DNA from: an uncultured Azospirillum sp. | GTDB taxonomy: Bacteria > Pseudomonadota > Alphaproteobacteria > RF32 > CAG-239 | Direction of reading: 5' to 3' | DNA length: 64,000 bases | NCBI GenBank assembly: GCA_900538765.1 | Contig: UQAB01000005.1 | Span: 1 to 64,000, forward strand | Shown here: positions 16,043-25,606 of the stretch, piece after piece | How the letters are laid out: each line of letters opens with the position of its first letter | Numbering within the stretch: position 1 is the stretch's first letter | The notes under the pieces: generated by a model | What the model was told of the DNA's origin: nothing | Databases searched by the model: none | Seen by the model: the letters and a program-made list of their open reading frames with translations, nothing else | Made by a program: the position numbers and the translations under genes

Positions 16043-18853
16043 ATGGCGAATGATTTTATTGAAATTAAAGGTGCGCGCGAGCATAACCTCAAAAATGTTG
16101 ACATCAATATTCCCAAAAACAAACTGACGGTTATTACCGGCCTTTCCGGTTCGGGAAAATCATCTTTGGCTTTTGACACGATTTATGCCGAAGGGCAGCG
16201 CCGTTATGTGGAAAGCCTGTCAGCTTATGCCCGGCAGTTTTTGGAACTGATGAAAAAGCCCGATGTAGACTCGATTGAAGGCTTGTCTCCAGCCATTTCC
16301 ATTGAACAGAAAACAACGTCGCACAATCCGCGGTCAACCGTCGGTACCGTGACGGAAATCTATGACTATATGCGCCTGCTGTGGGCCCGGGTCGGAACCC
16401 CCTACTCTCCCGTTACCGGACTGCCAATTGAATCTCAGACCGTCAGTCAGATGGTTGACCGTATCGCCGCCATGCCTTTAGGTACCAAGCTTCTGTTGCT
16501 GGCGCCGATTGCCCGCGGCAAAAAAGGCGAGTTCAAAAAAGAATTCGAATCACTGCAAAAGCAAGGATATCAGCGCATTAAAGTCGACGGCGAGGTTTAT
16601 AACCTGGACGAAGTCCCGAATTTAAGCAAAACCATAAAGCATGACATTGAAGTGGTTGTTGACCGTGTCGCCGTCAAACCCGATATGCAGGAGCGATTGG
16701 CGCAATCCGTTGAAACGGCTCTCAAGCTCAGCGACGGTTTGCTTTATGTTGAAAACAACGATACAAAAGAGCGCACAGTTTTTTCTTCAAAATTTGCCTG
16801 TCCGGTTTCCGGCTTTACCATTGAAGAAATTGAGCCGCGCCTGTTTTCCTTTAACAACGTTTTCGGTGCCTGCCCGCACTGCGACGGTATCGGCGCAAAA
16901 TTGTACATGGATCCGCTGTTGATTGTACCTAATGAGAATCTTTCGCTGCATCAGGGAGCGGTTGCGCCGTGGAATACCGGAAAATCGGCTTTTTATACCC
17001 AGACAATCAATTCCCTGGCCGATTTTTTAAGAATTGACATCAACACGCCGTGGAAAGAACTGCCGGAAGAAGCCAAAAAAGTTATTTTGTATGGTTCCGG
17101 CAATGTCTGCGTGCCGATGTATTATTCGCGTTTTGTTACCGATAAGCCGTTTGAGGGGGTTATTCCCAACATGGAGCGGCGTTTTCTGGAAACAGATTCA
17201 TCATGGGTTCGTGAAGAATTTTCAAAATATCAATCTGCTGCGCCATGCGAATTTTGTAGAGGGAAACGCCTGAAGCCCGAAGCTTTGGCTGTGAAAATAG
17301 ACGGCTTGGATATTATGGACGCCTGCGAGCTGTCCATCAACAAGGCTTATGACTGGTTCAGCGGCATAGAAGCCAAGCTGTCTCCCAAAAAAGCGGAAAT
17401 CGCCCACAAGATTCTGAAAGAAATTATTGACCGGCTGAGCTTTTTAAATAATGTCGGTTTGAATTATCTCAATTTGTCCCGGCAGTCCGGTACGCTGTCC
17501 GGCGGCGAAGCTCAGCGCATCCGCCTGGCCTCGCAAATCGGTTCAGGTCTCACCGGCGTTCTTTATGTTTTGGATGAGCCCTCTATCGGCTTGCACCAGC
17601 GCGATAATGACCGCCTGCTGGAAACGCTGACGCATCTTCGTGATATCGGCAACAGCGTTATTGTCGTCGAACATGACGAGGACGCCATCCGTGCGGCAGA
17701 CTATCTGGTGGATATGGGGCCCGGTGCCGGAGACAACGGCGGAAATGTCACGGCGGAAGGTACTGTTGAAGAAGTTCTGAAAAACAAAAACAGTCTGACG
17801 GCGCAATATCTGAACGGCGAGAAAAAAATTGAAGTACCGAAAACCCGCCGCAAGGGGAACGGCAAATTTATCGAGCTTAAAGGCGCCAAAACCAATAACC
17901 TGAAAAACGTCAACGTTAAAATCCCTCTCGGGACATTTACCTGTATTACCGGCGTTTCCGGCGGCGGTAAATCTTCGCTGATTTTGGAAACATTGTACAA
18001 AGCCCTGAATAAGGAATTAAACGGCAGCCGTGAACCAACCGGAATTTATTCGGAAATCAAGGGCGTTGAAAATATTGACAAGATTATTGATATTGACCAG
18101 TCGCCTATCGGACGCACGCCGCGTTCCAATCCGGCGACCTACACGGGGCTGTTCACCAACATTCGCGACTGGTTTGCCGGCCTGCCGGAAGCCAAAGCCC
18201 GCGGATATGCTGCCGGACGTTTTTCATTTAATGTAGCCGGCGGACGCTGCGAGGCCTGCAAAGGGGACGGCGTCACCAAGATTGAAATGCATTTTCTGCC
18301 GGATGTTTATGTGGAATGCGACGAATGTCACGGCAAGCGCTTTAACCGCGAAACACTGGAAGTCAAATACAAAGACAAGTCTATTTCCGATGTTTTGGAT
18401 ATGACTGTTGCCGAGGCTTATAAATTTTTTGATGCCATTCCCTCGATTAAAAACAGATTGTCCCTTTTGCAACAGGTGGGGTTGGATTATATTCATCTTG
18501 GGCAGCAGGCAACGACCCTGTCCGGCGGTGAAGCCCAGCGTATCAAGCTGTCAAAAGAGCTGTCGAAAAGAGCAACCGGGCGGACGTTGTATATTCTGGA
18601 CGAACCGACAACCGGCCTGCATTTTGAAGACATCAACCGCCTGCTCAAAGTCTTGCACACGCTGGTTGAACAGGGAAATACGGTCATCGTTATCGAACAT
18701 AATCTGGATGTTATCAAGACAGCGGATTATATCATTGATATCGGGCCGGAGGGCGGCGACGGCGGCGGGCGGATTGTCGCCAAAGGCACGCCGGAAGAAG
18801 TGGCTAAAGTTAAGGAAAGCTATACGGCCAAATATCTTAAGAAATTTTTGTAA
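16043..18853 (+). CDS. uvrA: Excinuclease ABC subunit A
   Basis: About 936 residues. The start is ATG 16043 ([18 protein letters not shown]) with GGAG upstream. UvrA recognises damaged DNA and loads UvrB in nucleotide excision repair. Two ABC ATPase halves are present: Walker [10 protein letters not shown] near residue 33 and GVSGGGKSS near 636, with signature LSGGEAQRI near 485 and again near 826. Zinc-binding CxxC pairs are seen in both halves (CPHCDG; CEACKG and CDECHG). Length is standard. No SOS box was confirmed upstream. Confidence 0.98.
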   Translation: MANDFIEIKGAREHNLKNVDINIPKNKLTVITGLSGSGKSSLAFDTIYAEGQRRYVESLSAYARQFLELMKKPDVDSIEGLSPAISIEQKTTSHNPRSTVGTVTEIYDYMRLLWARVGTPYSPVTGLPIESQTVSQMVDRIAAMPLGTKLLLLAPIARGKKGEFKKEFESLQKQGYQRIKVDGEVYNLDEVPNLSKTIKHDIEVVVDRVAVKPDMQERLAQSVETALKLSDGLLYVENNDTKERTVFSSKFACPVSGFTIEEIEPRLFSFNNVFGACPHCDGIGAKLYMDPLLIVPNENLSLHQGAVAPWNTGKSAFYTQTINSLADFLRIDINTPWKELPEEAKKVILYGSGNVCVPMYYSRFVTDKPFEGVIPNMERRFLETDSSWVREEFSKYQSAAPCEFCRGKRLKPEALAVKIDGLDIMDACELSINKAYDWFSGIEAKLSPKKAEIAHKILKEIIDRLSFLNNVGLNYLNLSRQSGTLSGGEAQRIRLASQIGSGLTGVLYVLDEPSIGLHQRDNDRLLETLTHLRDIGNSVIVVEHDEDAIRAADYLVDMGPGAGDNGGNVTAEGTVEEVLKNKNSLTAQYLNGEKKIEVPKTRRKGNGKFIELKGAKTNNLKNVNVKIPLGTFTCITGVSGGGKSSLILETLYKALNKELNGSREPTGIYSEIKGVENIDKIIDIDQSPIGRTPRSNPATYTGLFTNIRDWFAGLPEAKARGYAAGRFSFNVAGGRCEACKGDGVTKIEMHFLPDVYVECDECHGKRFNRETLEVKYKDKSISDVLDMTVAEAYKFFDAIPSIKNRLSLLQQVGLDYIHLGQQATTLSGGEAQRIKLSKELSKRATGRTLYILDEPTTGLHFEDINRLLKVLHTLVEQGNTVIVIEHNLDVIKTADYIIDIGPEGGDGGGRIVAKGTPEEVAKVKESYTAKYLKKFL

Positions 18854-18856
18854 AGC

Positions 18857-18885
18857 AAAGCCCCGGTTAAAGAGCCGGGGCTTTT
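18857..18885. terminator. Bidirectional terminator after uvrA
   Basis: AAAGCCCCGG pairs with CCGGGGCTTT, followed by TTGTTATT, between two convergent genes. Confidence 0.8.
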
Positions 18886-18886
18886 G

Positions 18887-19999
18887 TTATTTTCCTTTGA
18901 GAAAAGCTCTGACCTGCTTGAGGCGGGCTTTGAGCTCCTTGCGTTTCTGATTATATTTCTTACGCTTTTTGCCGAATGTGATTTTTGACAACAGACGGTA
19001 ACGCCAATATCTGATTTTGTTTTTAGTGTAATTGCCGATATCTTTTATTATAGTTTCATTATCGCATATTGACGCTTTGTTTGGGGAAGATAAAATATTT
19101 CTTATACAATCATCAAAATAAGCCATATGTAAAATATTTTGATATCTTTTTTGTCCGTAAAAATATTTTTGATATTGTTTTAAAAGACCTTCAAAAGTGA
19201 ATGCTTCTCCTCCTCCCAAAGTAATCCATTGTTTATGGTTTTCATACCATTCATCGTATGCTGTCCCTGAGTAATATTGCCACGGTTTCGTCCTGTCCAA
19301 CAAATGAATAAGTTTGGCTTTTGATTTGTCTTCAAAGGGAAATGCATGATAAATAAGTTTGGGAAATTCTTCTACTTGTAATGAGAAATCCTCAATCATC
19401 AGCTGTAATATTCCCTGCTCGGCATATTTTATATACCCGGAATATAAATCCAGTTTTTCATATAAATATTTTCTAAGTTTCAGCGGTTCTTTAAGTTTAT
19501 CTGAAAAAATGACAAGCCCGGAAGCATAAGCCTTGGCCATCATGTCATATCCCGGAACATTTTTTATGAAAAACATATGTACGCCGTGTCCTTCGGGATA
19601 CGGATCCAAATCTATTGACATGGAAATTCCGGTATTCCCATATTGCAATAAGCCGGAAATATCATCAGTAATCAAAAAATCAGAATCAAACCAGAAAACT
19701 TTTTTGTAACTGTCTAAATATGTTAACATCTCAAAACGCACATAGGGCATATTAGAAAAATATTTCAATCTCTCTCTGTCTTTTAGATTTTTTATTTGAA
19801 AATCATATATTTTGAATGTTACGGGAAATATTTTTTGTATTGTTTCTTTGTCTTGTTCCGTTGCCGTTTCATCCGTATAAATGACAATATCGTCAAACAT
19901 ATTCGGAGAATGTTTTTTCAAGCCGATTAATACATTGCCGACAGAAAACAAATAATTCCCTGTTGCGGCCATAATTAACAATGCGTTCTTTTTGTTCAT
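18887..19999 (-). CDS. GT8-like glycosyltransferase
   Basis: About 370 residues from ATG 19999, which has AAAGGAG upstream and overlaps the stop of the preceding gene as ATGA; the ATG at 20017 is less likely. A DSD metal-binding motif (KVFWFDSDFLITDD, near residue 105) and the GxxxYAEQGILQLMI stretch resemble family-8 retaining transferases. It ends in a Lys/Arg-rich tail. It likely adds a hexose during surface-glycan assembly at the cytoplasmic membrane face. Sugar and acceptor are unknown. Translationally coupled to the DUF4422 gene. Confidence 0.75.
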   Translation of the reverse strand: MNKKNALLIMAATGNYLFSVGNVLIGLKKHSPNMFDDIVIYTDETATEQDKETIQKIFPVTFKIYDFQIKNLKDRERLKYFSNMPYVRFEMLTYLDSYKKVFWFDSDFLITDDISGLLQYGNTGISMSIDLDPYPEGHGVHMFFIKNVPGYDMMAKAYASGLVIFSDKLKEPLKLRKYLYEKLDLYSGYIKYAEQGILQLMIEDFSLQVEEFPKLIYHAFPFEDKSKAKLIHLLDRTKPWQYYSGTAYDEWYENHKQWITLGGGEAFTFEGLLKQYQKYFYGQKRYQNILHMAYFDDCIRNILSSPNKASICDNETIIKDIGNYTKNKIRYWRYRLLSKITFGKKRKKYNQKRKELKARLKQVRAFLKGK

Positions 20000-20961
20000 A
20001 ACGATACTCCTTTGCATTTTCTATATTTTTGTTTGTATTTATTCCTTATTTTCCCGAAAGTTATTTTATAAAGAATTTTATATTTCAGAAGACGGAGGTT
20101 ATTTAAAGGATCTGTATTGGCAATATAGGAAACAGGAATAAGCCTTACAGATGAGTATTTTTGAAGCAGTTCCTCAAAGAAAATTGTGGAAATAAACTCA
20201 GATGTCCATGCTATCTGCCGAAGATGCTCCGTATTCTGAGAGGTAAAATCTTTGAAATGCCGGTCCAACTGGAAACATACATCAAACAAGAAAGAACAAT
20301 ATTGAAAAAAGTATTTTTTTGGTAAAATAAACATATTAAAGGAAAACATTTTATTATCACGAGTAATATTCTCAGCAAGTTCTTTATACTGTTTTTTTTG
20401 AGATACTATTTTAACCATTTCCTCAAAAAAATCTGGGATTTTTGCGTAGTTACAAAAACTTTGTATGTTAGAAGTGATCGTCGGATATATTTTATTTACA
20501 TATATAAAATCAGGAAGGATAATTTCCCCTTTAAAATATGAGGTAATATTTTTAAGTCCGGTTTCTTTTAAATATCTTTGCGTTATTGACGGATAGGTAG
20601 GTAATTGATTTAGATATCTTTTTTTGGGAAGTTTTGCTTTTTCATTAAGAATAAAATGCCTGCGGTAATGCATAAAACCGATATAATCGGGATTGCCGAG
20701 TTTATCGTAATTTTTCCAAGCCCAGTATAATGCCGTTAACTCACAGTATTTACGATTTTCTTTAGAGATATTATCTCCGGTATCATCGCCAATCATATTA
20801 TCAAGCATCCATTGATAATCTCTTTGACTCATGGCACCGTCTTTAGAGGCTTCCGTGGCTAAAGCCCGACCGAGATGAATTGGGGTTAAAATATCATCTT
20901 TTAGCAAAACTGCCGGTTTATGATAACCAACAAGGATTTTTATACTTGGCGTTTTTTTCAT
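19996..20961 (-). CDS. DUF4422-family glycosyltransferase-like protein
   Basis: 321 residues. The N-terminal pattern YHKP...ILTPIHLGRA, then DDTGDNISKENRKYCELTALYWAWKN and YIGFMHYRRHF, is characteristic of DUF4422, a family found in capsule and exopolysaccharide loci and thought to be glycosyltransferases. The C-terminal KYKQKYRK tail resembles that of the downstream GT8-like protein. The start codon lies nine bases from the left arm of a perfect 30-bp inverted repeat, so its expression may depend on that segment. Confidence 0.8.
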   Translation of the reverse strand: MKKTPSIKILVGYHKPAVLLKDDILTPIHLGRALATEASKDGAMSQRDYQWMLDNMIGDDTGDNISKENRKYCELTALYWAWKNYDKLGNPDYIGFMHYRRHFILNEKAKLPKKRYLNQLPTYPSITQRYLKETGLKNITSYFKGEIILPDFIYVNKIYPTITSNIQSFCNYAKIPDFFEEMVKIVSQKKQYKELAENITRDNKMFSFNMFILPKKYFFQYCSFLFDVCFQLDRHFKDFTSQNTEHLRQIAWTSEFISTIFFEELLQKYSSVRLIPVSYIANTDPLNNLRLLKYKILYKITFGKIRNKYKQKYRKCKGVSL

Positions 20962-20970
20962 TTTACATTC

Positions 20971-21129
20971 CGTTCAAATTAAAAGGTCTTTTTATTTTAA
21001 CTGTTGCTAATGATAGTAATATTTTAAAAATAAGCAATAAACTTATATTTTTATTCACATTTTTAACCATAACCATCACAAAAAATATACATAAAAATAT
21101 TAAAATAAAAAGACCTTTTAATTTGAACG
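20971..21129. repeat. Perfect 30-bp inverted repeat flanking a 99-bp AT-rich segment; possible invertible switch
   Basis: 20971-21000 and 21100-21129 are exact reverse complements over 30 bases. They lie between divergent glycan operons: the left arm is 9 nt from the DUF4422 start, the right arm 19 nt from the glf start. The enclosed 21001-21099 must hold the promoter or promoters for one or both directions; TTGCTT-N16-TATCAT is one minus-strand candidate. This is the geometry of site-specific inversion switches in capsule loci. No recombinase gene is in the window. Confidence 0.6.
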
Positions 21130-21148
21130 CATAAACTGGAGGAGCATA

Positions 21149-22267
21149 ATGCTTAAAGTGAAAAATCTTATTGTCGGTTGCGGGCTGAGCGGAATAATTT
21201 TGGCCGAACGTATTGCAACAGTATTAAAAGAAGAAGTTTTGATTATTGATAAACGTCATCATATTGGCGGCAACATTTATGATTATACCGATCAAGAAAC
21301 GGGTATCACCGTTCACAAGTACGGTCCGCATGTCTTTCATACCAACATGAAGCATGTCTGGGATTATTTGAGCCAATTCACAAACTGGCATTATTTTCAC
21401 TTGAAAACTCAGGCTGTCATTGACGGAATAAAGGCAACTCTGCCTTTTAATCTGGAAACGCTCCATGAGGTTCTGCCTCAATCACTTGCCAATAAACTTG
21501 AACTAAAATTAATTGAAGAATACGGCTATAATGTTAAGGTTCCTATTTTAAAGTTAAAAGAAAATAAAGACAAAGATTTGCAATTTCTGGCGCAATATAT
21601 TTATGAAAAGGTTTTTTCCGGCTATACAGCCAAACAATGGGGCATGCAGCCGGAAGAAATTGATCCGGAAATTACGGCAAGAGTTCCGGTATACATCAGC
21701 AGAGACAGTGGTTACTTTCAAGACAAGTATCAGGGAATTCCCCGGTACGGCTATACGAAAATGTGTCAGAAAATGCTTGATAATCCATTAATTAAAGTTC
21801 AGCTTGATACTGATTTTAACAGTCTTCGTGAACAAATTTCCTATGGCCGTCTCATTTTCAGCGGCGCTATTGATGAGTTCTTTAATTATAAATTCGGGGA
21901 ATTGCCATATCGCAGCCTAAAATTTGACATCCGTACCGAAAATTTTGAATATTTTCAAAATACGGCGGTGACAAACTATCCTAATAATTATGATTTTACC
22001 AGGATTTGCGAACACAAACACTTTTTGAATGAACAATCTGACAAAACCGTTATTTCCGTAGAATATCCGCAAGAATTCAAACGCGGTGAAAATGAACGTT
22101 ATTATCCCATTAACAATCCCCAGACACAGGAGCTTTACCGGCGTTATCTTCAGGAAGCTGAAAAGCTTTCCAATGTTTATTTTGTCGGTAGGCTCGGTGA
22201 TTATAAATACTACAACATGGATCTCTGCGTCAATCGCGCATTAGACTTTTTTAAAGGAATAAAATAA
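21149..22267 (+). CDS. glf: UDP-galactopyranose mutase (copy 1)
   Basis: 372 residues with a strong GGAGGAG ribosome site. The FAD-binding GCGLSGIILAER motif is at residues 10-21, and the typical HKYGPHVFHT block is near 60. The TAKQWG, RDSGYFQDKYQGIPRYGYT and RLGDYKYYNMD stretches of Glf follow. The enzyme interconverts UDP-galactopyranose and UDP-galactofuranose, the donor for galactofuranose in surface glycans. The stop overlaps the next gene by one base (TAATG). A second, diverged Glf lies at 23516-24631, in another operon. Confidence 0.95.
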   Translation: MLKVKNLIVGCGLSGIILAERIATVLKEEVLIIDKRHHIGGNIYDYTDQETGITVHKYGPHVFHTNMKHVWDYLSQFTNWHYFHLKTQAVIDGIKATLPFNLETLHEVLPQSLANKLELKLIEEYGYNVKVPILKLKENKDKDLQFLAQYIYEKVFSGYTAKQWGMQPEEIDPEITARVPVYISRDSGYFQDKYQGIPRYGYTKMCQKMLDNPLIKVQLDTDFNSLREQISYGRLIFSGAIDEFFNYKFGELPYRSLKFDIRTENFEYFQNTAVTNYPNNYDFTRICEHKHFLNEQSDKTVISVEYPQEFKRGENERYYPINNPQTQELYRRYLQEAEKLSNVYFVGRLGDYKYYNMDLCVNRALDFFKGIK

Positions 22268-23478
22268 TGAAAAAGCAAATTATTTTAATAGGTGAAGGAT
22301 GTTGGTTTATAGACAGTTTTTTATATTTCAGAGAACACGGCTTTGACATCAAAGTCATCAAAACAAAAAACAGTCTGATCTGGTTTAAAGACAATTATGA
22401 TATTTTAAAAAACTTTGATGCTGAAATTGTCAAGTTCAGCGACGATAAAAAATTCTATGAAAAACTGTCTTTATCTCCCGACACTATTGTTATCGGCGGT
22501 GGAAATTTCGGTGGAGATATCCCCAGTGTCAGCGAATTTAAAGCAATCGGCCTGGAAGAACTTGATATTTTATATAAGGTATCAAAATATAATTCAGACA
22601 ATAAATCCGGAGCTAAAATTATCAGAACATTCAACGGGGATACCGGTTTTGGTTCTAAAGAAATGGTTAATATATTTAACAAAAAAATCAAATATACGGA
22701 TATTTTAATTTTTGATAACGATTTGCTAAAAGAATTTGTGTTGACTAATATTCCCGAAGCAAGAAAGAAAAAATCTCTGTTAGGATGGCTGGAAACGCCG
22801 TTAGAACGTTATGTTTACCATAATACTTCTTCAAAATATGATAAATCTTTTGTTTCCGTCGGAAGAATTCTCTGTTCCTTACCGTTGAAATACAAAAAAA
22901 TGGATATAATCATATATCCAAATCCTCATATGTTGAGGAAAGGAAAACTACGCAGATTTTTTACAAAGCTTAAGCATTGTCTGGTAAACGGCAGAAAACT
23001 CAGTTACAGTCTGGCTGGAAGAGACAGTTATCAACACATCCTTGAAGACAGAAAAAATTTTTATAAAACACACAAACAAATATGTTTTGGCTTGTCACAT
23101 TTTTATGACATTTTCAGAGGAAGTGTTGATGATTACCATAAGAATAAAAAATATTACTTCACCCTGAAAGGACAAGTCAAAACCCAAAACCCTTATACAA
23201 TAAAAGAGGCCAATTATGCTTTTATCAATAATCCAAGCAAAGATATCGGTTATCTGATGAACGGTATTATTCCGTTGATTTCACATGCCGAGCATAACGT
23301 ATACAAAGAAATGCTGAAAAATAAAATGGCAATTTTGATAAAGACACCGGAAGACATAAATAAAGTTTTAAATATGAGCAACGAAGAAATCCAAGAATAT
23401 CGTGACAACATTTATAAAAATCGCGCTTTATTTACTTTTGATCATGTCGGAGAAATGATTCTCAATGAATTATATTAA
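22267..23478 (+). CDS. Putative glycosyltransferase coupled to Glf
   Basis: 403 residues, overlapping the glf stop by one base, so translation is coupled. The N-terminus (QIILIGEGCWFIDSFLYF) looks like a Rossmann strand-turn-helix. The C-terminal half has a GYLMNGIIPLISHAEHNVY segment resembling the acceptor-loop and nucleotide-binding region of GT-B transferases, followed by a helical C-terminus. Coupling with Glf suggests a galactofuranosyltransferase, but that is inference; no family signature was firmly recognised. Confidence 0.6.
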   Translation: MKKQIILIGEGCWFIDSFLYFREHGFDIKVIKTKNSLIWFKDNYDILKNFDAEIVKFSDDKKFYEKLSLSPDTIVIGGGNFGGDIPSVSEFKAIGLEELDILYKVSKYNSDNKSGAKIIRTFNGDTGFGSKEMVNIFNKKIKYTDILIFDNDLLKEFVLTNIPEARKKKSLLGWLETPLERYVYHNTSSKYDKSFVSVGRILCSLPLKYKKMDIIIYPNPHMLRKGKLRRFFTKLKHCLVNGRKLSYSLAGRDSYQHILEDRKNFYKTHKQICFGLSHFYDIFRGSVDDYHKNKKYYFTLKGQVKTQNPYTIKEANYAFINNPSKDIGYLMNGIIPLISHAEHNVYKEMLKNKMAILIKTPEDINKVLNMSNEEIQEYRDNIYKNRALFTFDHVGEMILNELY

Positions 23479-23484
23479 CACGAA

Positions 23485-23516
23485 AAAAACGGCTGAGATT
23501 TCTCAGCCGTTTTTTC
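23485..23516. terminator. Bidirectional terminator between the two glycan operons
   Basis: AAAACGGCTGA pairs with TCAGCCGTTTT, with A and T runs on either side. Confidence 0.85.
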
Positions 23517-24631
23517 TATTTTACCTTTTCAAAAAGCTCCAGAGCGCGGGCAACGGTTTGATCCATATTGTAATATTTATAATCACCCAGGCGCCCAAGG
23601 AAATAAATATTTTTCAGCTTGGCGGCTTCTTGGAGATAACGGTCATATAAGACCTGATTTTCCTTATCCGGAATCGGATAATAGCGCTCATTTCTGCCGC
23701 GTTCAAAAGCTTCCGGATACTCAAATGAAACTACTGTTTTCGCAGATTTTTCATCCAGATAATATTTATATTCGACACTGCGGGTAAAATCGTAGTTTTC
23801 CGGATAATTCATCTGCGGGCCGCTTTGATAAAACGCCGTATCAAATTCTTCAAAACGTAAATCAAGACTGCGGTACGGCAATTCGCCAAATTTATAATCA
23901 AAAAACTCGTCTATCGGACCGCTAAAGAACAAGCGTTCACAGGAGATATCGTTTTTTACCGCAGAAAATTCAGTATTTAACATAACCTCAATATTCGGAT
24001 GGTCCAGGATATTTTCAACCATTTGGGTATAGCCGTCTGCCGGAATGGCCTGATATTTGTCCTGAAAATAGCGGTCATCACGGCTGACATAAACAGGAAC
24101 ACGCCCGCTGACCGAGGCATCCAAATCTTCCGGACGGACGCCCCATTGTTTGACGGTATAGCCCAGAAAAACCTTTTCATAAACATACTGTGCCAAAAAT
24201 TCCAAATCCGCATCTTTGGATTTTTTCAATTCCAAAATCGGCACTTTGACATTAAAACCAAATTTTTCAATCAGTTTCGCTTCCAGTTTTTCCGCCATCT
24301 TGGCCGGAAAAACCTTATGCAGGCTGTCCAAATTGAAAGGAATATTCACTTCCCGGCCGTCGATAACCGCTTTAACGCGATACATGAAATAATGCCAATC
24401 GGTAAAACGGCTCAAATAATTCCAAACATTCCGGTCATTGGTATGAAAGACGTGTGGCCCGTATTTGTGAACGGTGATGCCGTTTTTGTCCTTATAATCG
24501 TAAATATTGCCGCCGACATGGGCGCGCTTGTCAATAATCAGCACTTTTTCATTACATACTGTTGCCAGACGCTCGGCCAGAACAATGCCTGACAAACCAC
24601 AGCCGACAATGAGATTTTTTACTTTTTTCAT
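23516..24631 (-). CDS. glf: UDP-galactopyranose mutase (copy 2)
   Basis: 371 residues from ATG 24631 (MKKVKNLIVGCGLSG). A longer in-frame start inside galE is an artefact. It contains the same FAD and active-site blocks as copy 1 (HKYGPHVFHTN, VKQWG, RDDRYFQDKYQAIPADGYT, RLGDYKYYNMD). The two are clear paralogues, but many positions differ, so the duplication is not recent. It is the last gene of the uxs-ugd-galE-glf operon and uses UDP-galactose made by the GalE encoded just upstream. Confidence 0.95.
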   Translation of the reverse strand: MKKVKNLIVGCGLSGIVLAERLATVCNEKVLIIDKRAHVGGNIYDYKDKNGITVHKYGPHVFHTNDRNVWNYLSRFTDWHYFMYRVKAVIDGREVNIPFNLDSLHKVFPAKMAEKLEAKLIEKFGFNVKVPILELKKSKDADLEFLAQYVYEKVFLGYTVKQWGVRPEDLDASVSGRVPVYVSRDDRYFQDKYQAIPADGYTQMVENILDHPNIEVMLNTEFSAVKNDISCERLFFSGPIDEFFDYKFGELPYRSLDLRFEEFDTAFYQSGPQMNYPENYDFTRSVEYKYYLDEKSAKTVVSFEYPEAFERGRNERYYPIPDKENQVLYDRYLQEAAKLKNIYFLGRLGDYKYYNMDQTVARALELFEKVK

Positions 24632-24632
24632 A

Positions 24633-25604
24633 TTAAAATTTCCTGTTCTGTTCCCAATTCCACGCCGTTGCGATAATTGACGCAATATCGGTATATTCCG
24701 GCTGCCAGCCGAGTATTTCTCCGGCTTTGCCATTAGCAGCAAACAGTCGCGCAGGGTCTCCCGGACGGCGGGCGGCATATTCGACCGGACACTTTTGGCC
24801 GCTGACTTTTTCGGCGGCGGCAATGATTTCTTTAACCGATGTGCCAATACCGGTTCCGAGGTTGATACAACCGCTGTATTCGTCCAGTTTTTCAAGAGCC
24901 AGGCGATGCGCCTGGGCCAAATCTTCAACATGAATATAATCACGAATACAGGTGCCGTCCGGCGTATCATAATCCGTCCCGAAGACTTTGATATTCTCCC
25001 GCTCGCCTTTTATGGCTTTTAACACCAATGGAATCAAATGTGTTTCCGGCGTATGGCTTTCTCCGATTTCACCGTCTTTGGAACAGCCGGCGGCGTTAAA
25101 ATAGCGCAAAGCAATATGACGCAGACCGTAAGCCTTTTCATAATCGCGGAAAATCTGTTCAATCATCAATTTTGTACGACCGTAAGGATTAATCGGGTTT
25201 TGCGGATGATTTTCATCAATCGGCACATATTCCGGTTCGCCGTAAGTGGCGCAGGTGCTGGAAAATACGATTTTTTTGACATTGTGCGCCAGCATGACAT
25301 CCAACAGGTTAAGCGTACCGACAACATTATTTTCGTAATACTTCTGTGGTTTTTCCACGCTTTCTCCGACATAGGCAAAAGCAGCAAAATGAATTACCGC
25401 CTCAACTTCATATTTGTCAAAAACTGTGTTCAATGATGCCTTGTCTAAAAGGTCTGCCTTTTCAAAATGCGGCGTCAGGACGGCTTCTTGATGGCCGTAC
25501 ACCAAATTGTCGGCAACGACACAGCCATATCCCTTCTGCATCAGATGCTTTACGGTATGGGAGCCGATATAGCCGGCTCCCCCCATAACCAGAACATTTT
25601 TCAT
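24633..25604 (-). CDS. galE: UDP-glucose 4-epimerase
   Basis: 323 residues. The NAD-binding GGAGYIGSH is at residues 8-16. The catalytic Ser-Tyr-Lys set is visible in FSSTCATYGEP and NPYGRTKLMIEQ, and the RYFNAAGC block of GalE is present. It interconverts UDP-glucose and UDP-galactose, feeding Glf. One or two bases separate it from the neighbouring genes, so the four-gene operon is very tight. Confidence 0.95.
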   Translation of the reverse strand: MKNVLVMGGAGYIGSHTVKHLMQKGYGCVVADNLVYGHQEAVLTPHFEKADLLDKASLNTVFDKYEVEAVIHFAAFAYVGESVEKPQKYYENNVVGTLNLLDVMLAHNVKKIVFSSTCATYGEPEYVPIDENHPQNPINPYGRTKLMIEQIFRDYEKAYGLRHIALRYFNAAGCSKDGEIGESHTPETHLIPLVLKAIKGERENIKVFGTDYDTPDGTCIRDYIHVEDLAQAHRLALEKLDEYSGCINLGTGIGTSVKEIIAAAEKVSGQKCPVEYAARRPGDPARLFAANGKAGEILGWQPEYTDIASIIATAWNWEQNRKF

Positions 25605-25606
25605 AT

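Noticed and set aside
15710..16084. Minus-strand 124-residue open frame before uvrA
   Set aside because: It runs through the foldback element and the hairpin cluster, overlaps the uvrA start, has no recognisable family and is best explained as a by-product of the repeat.
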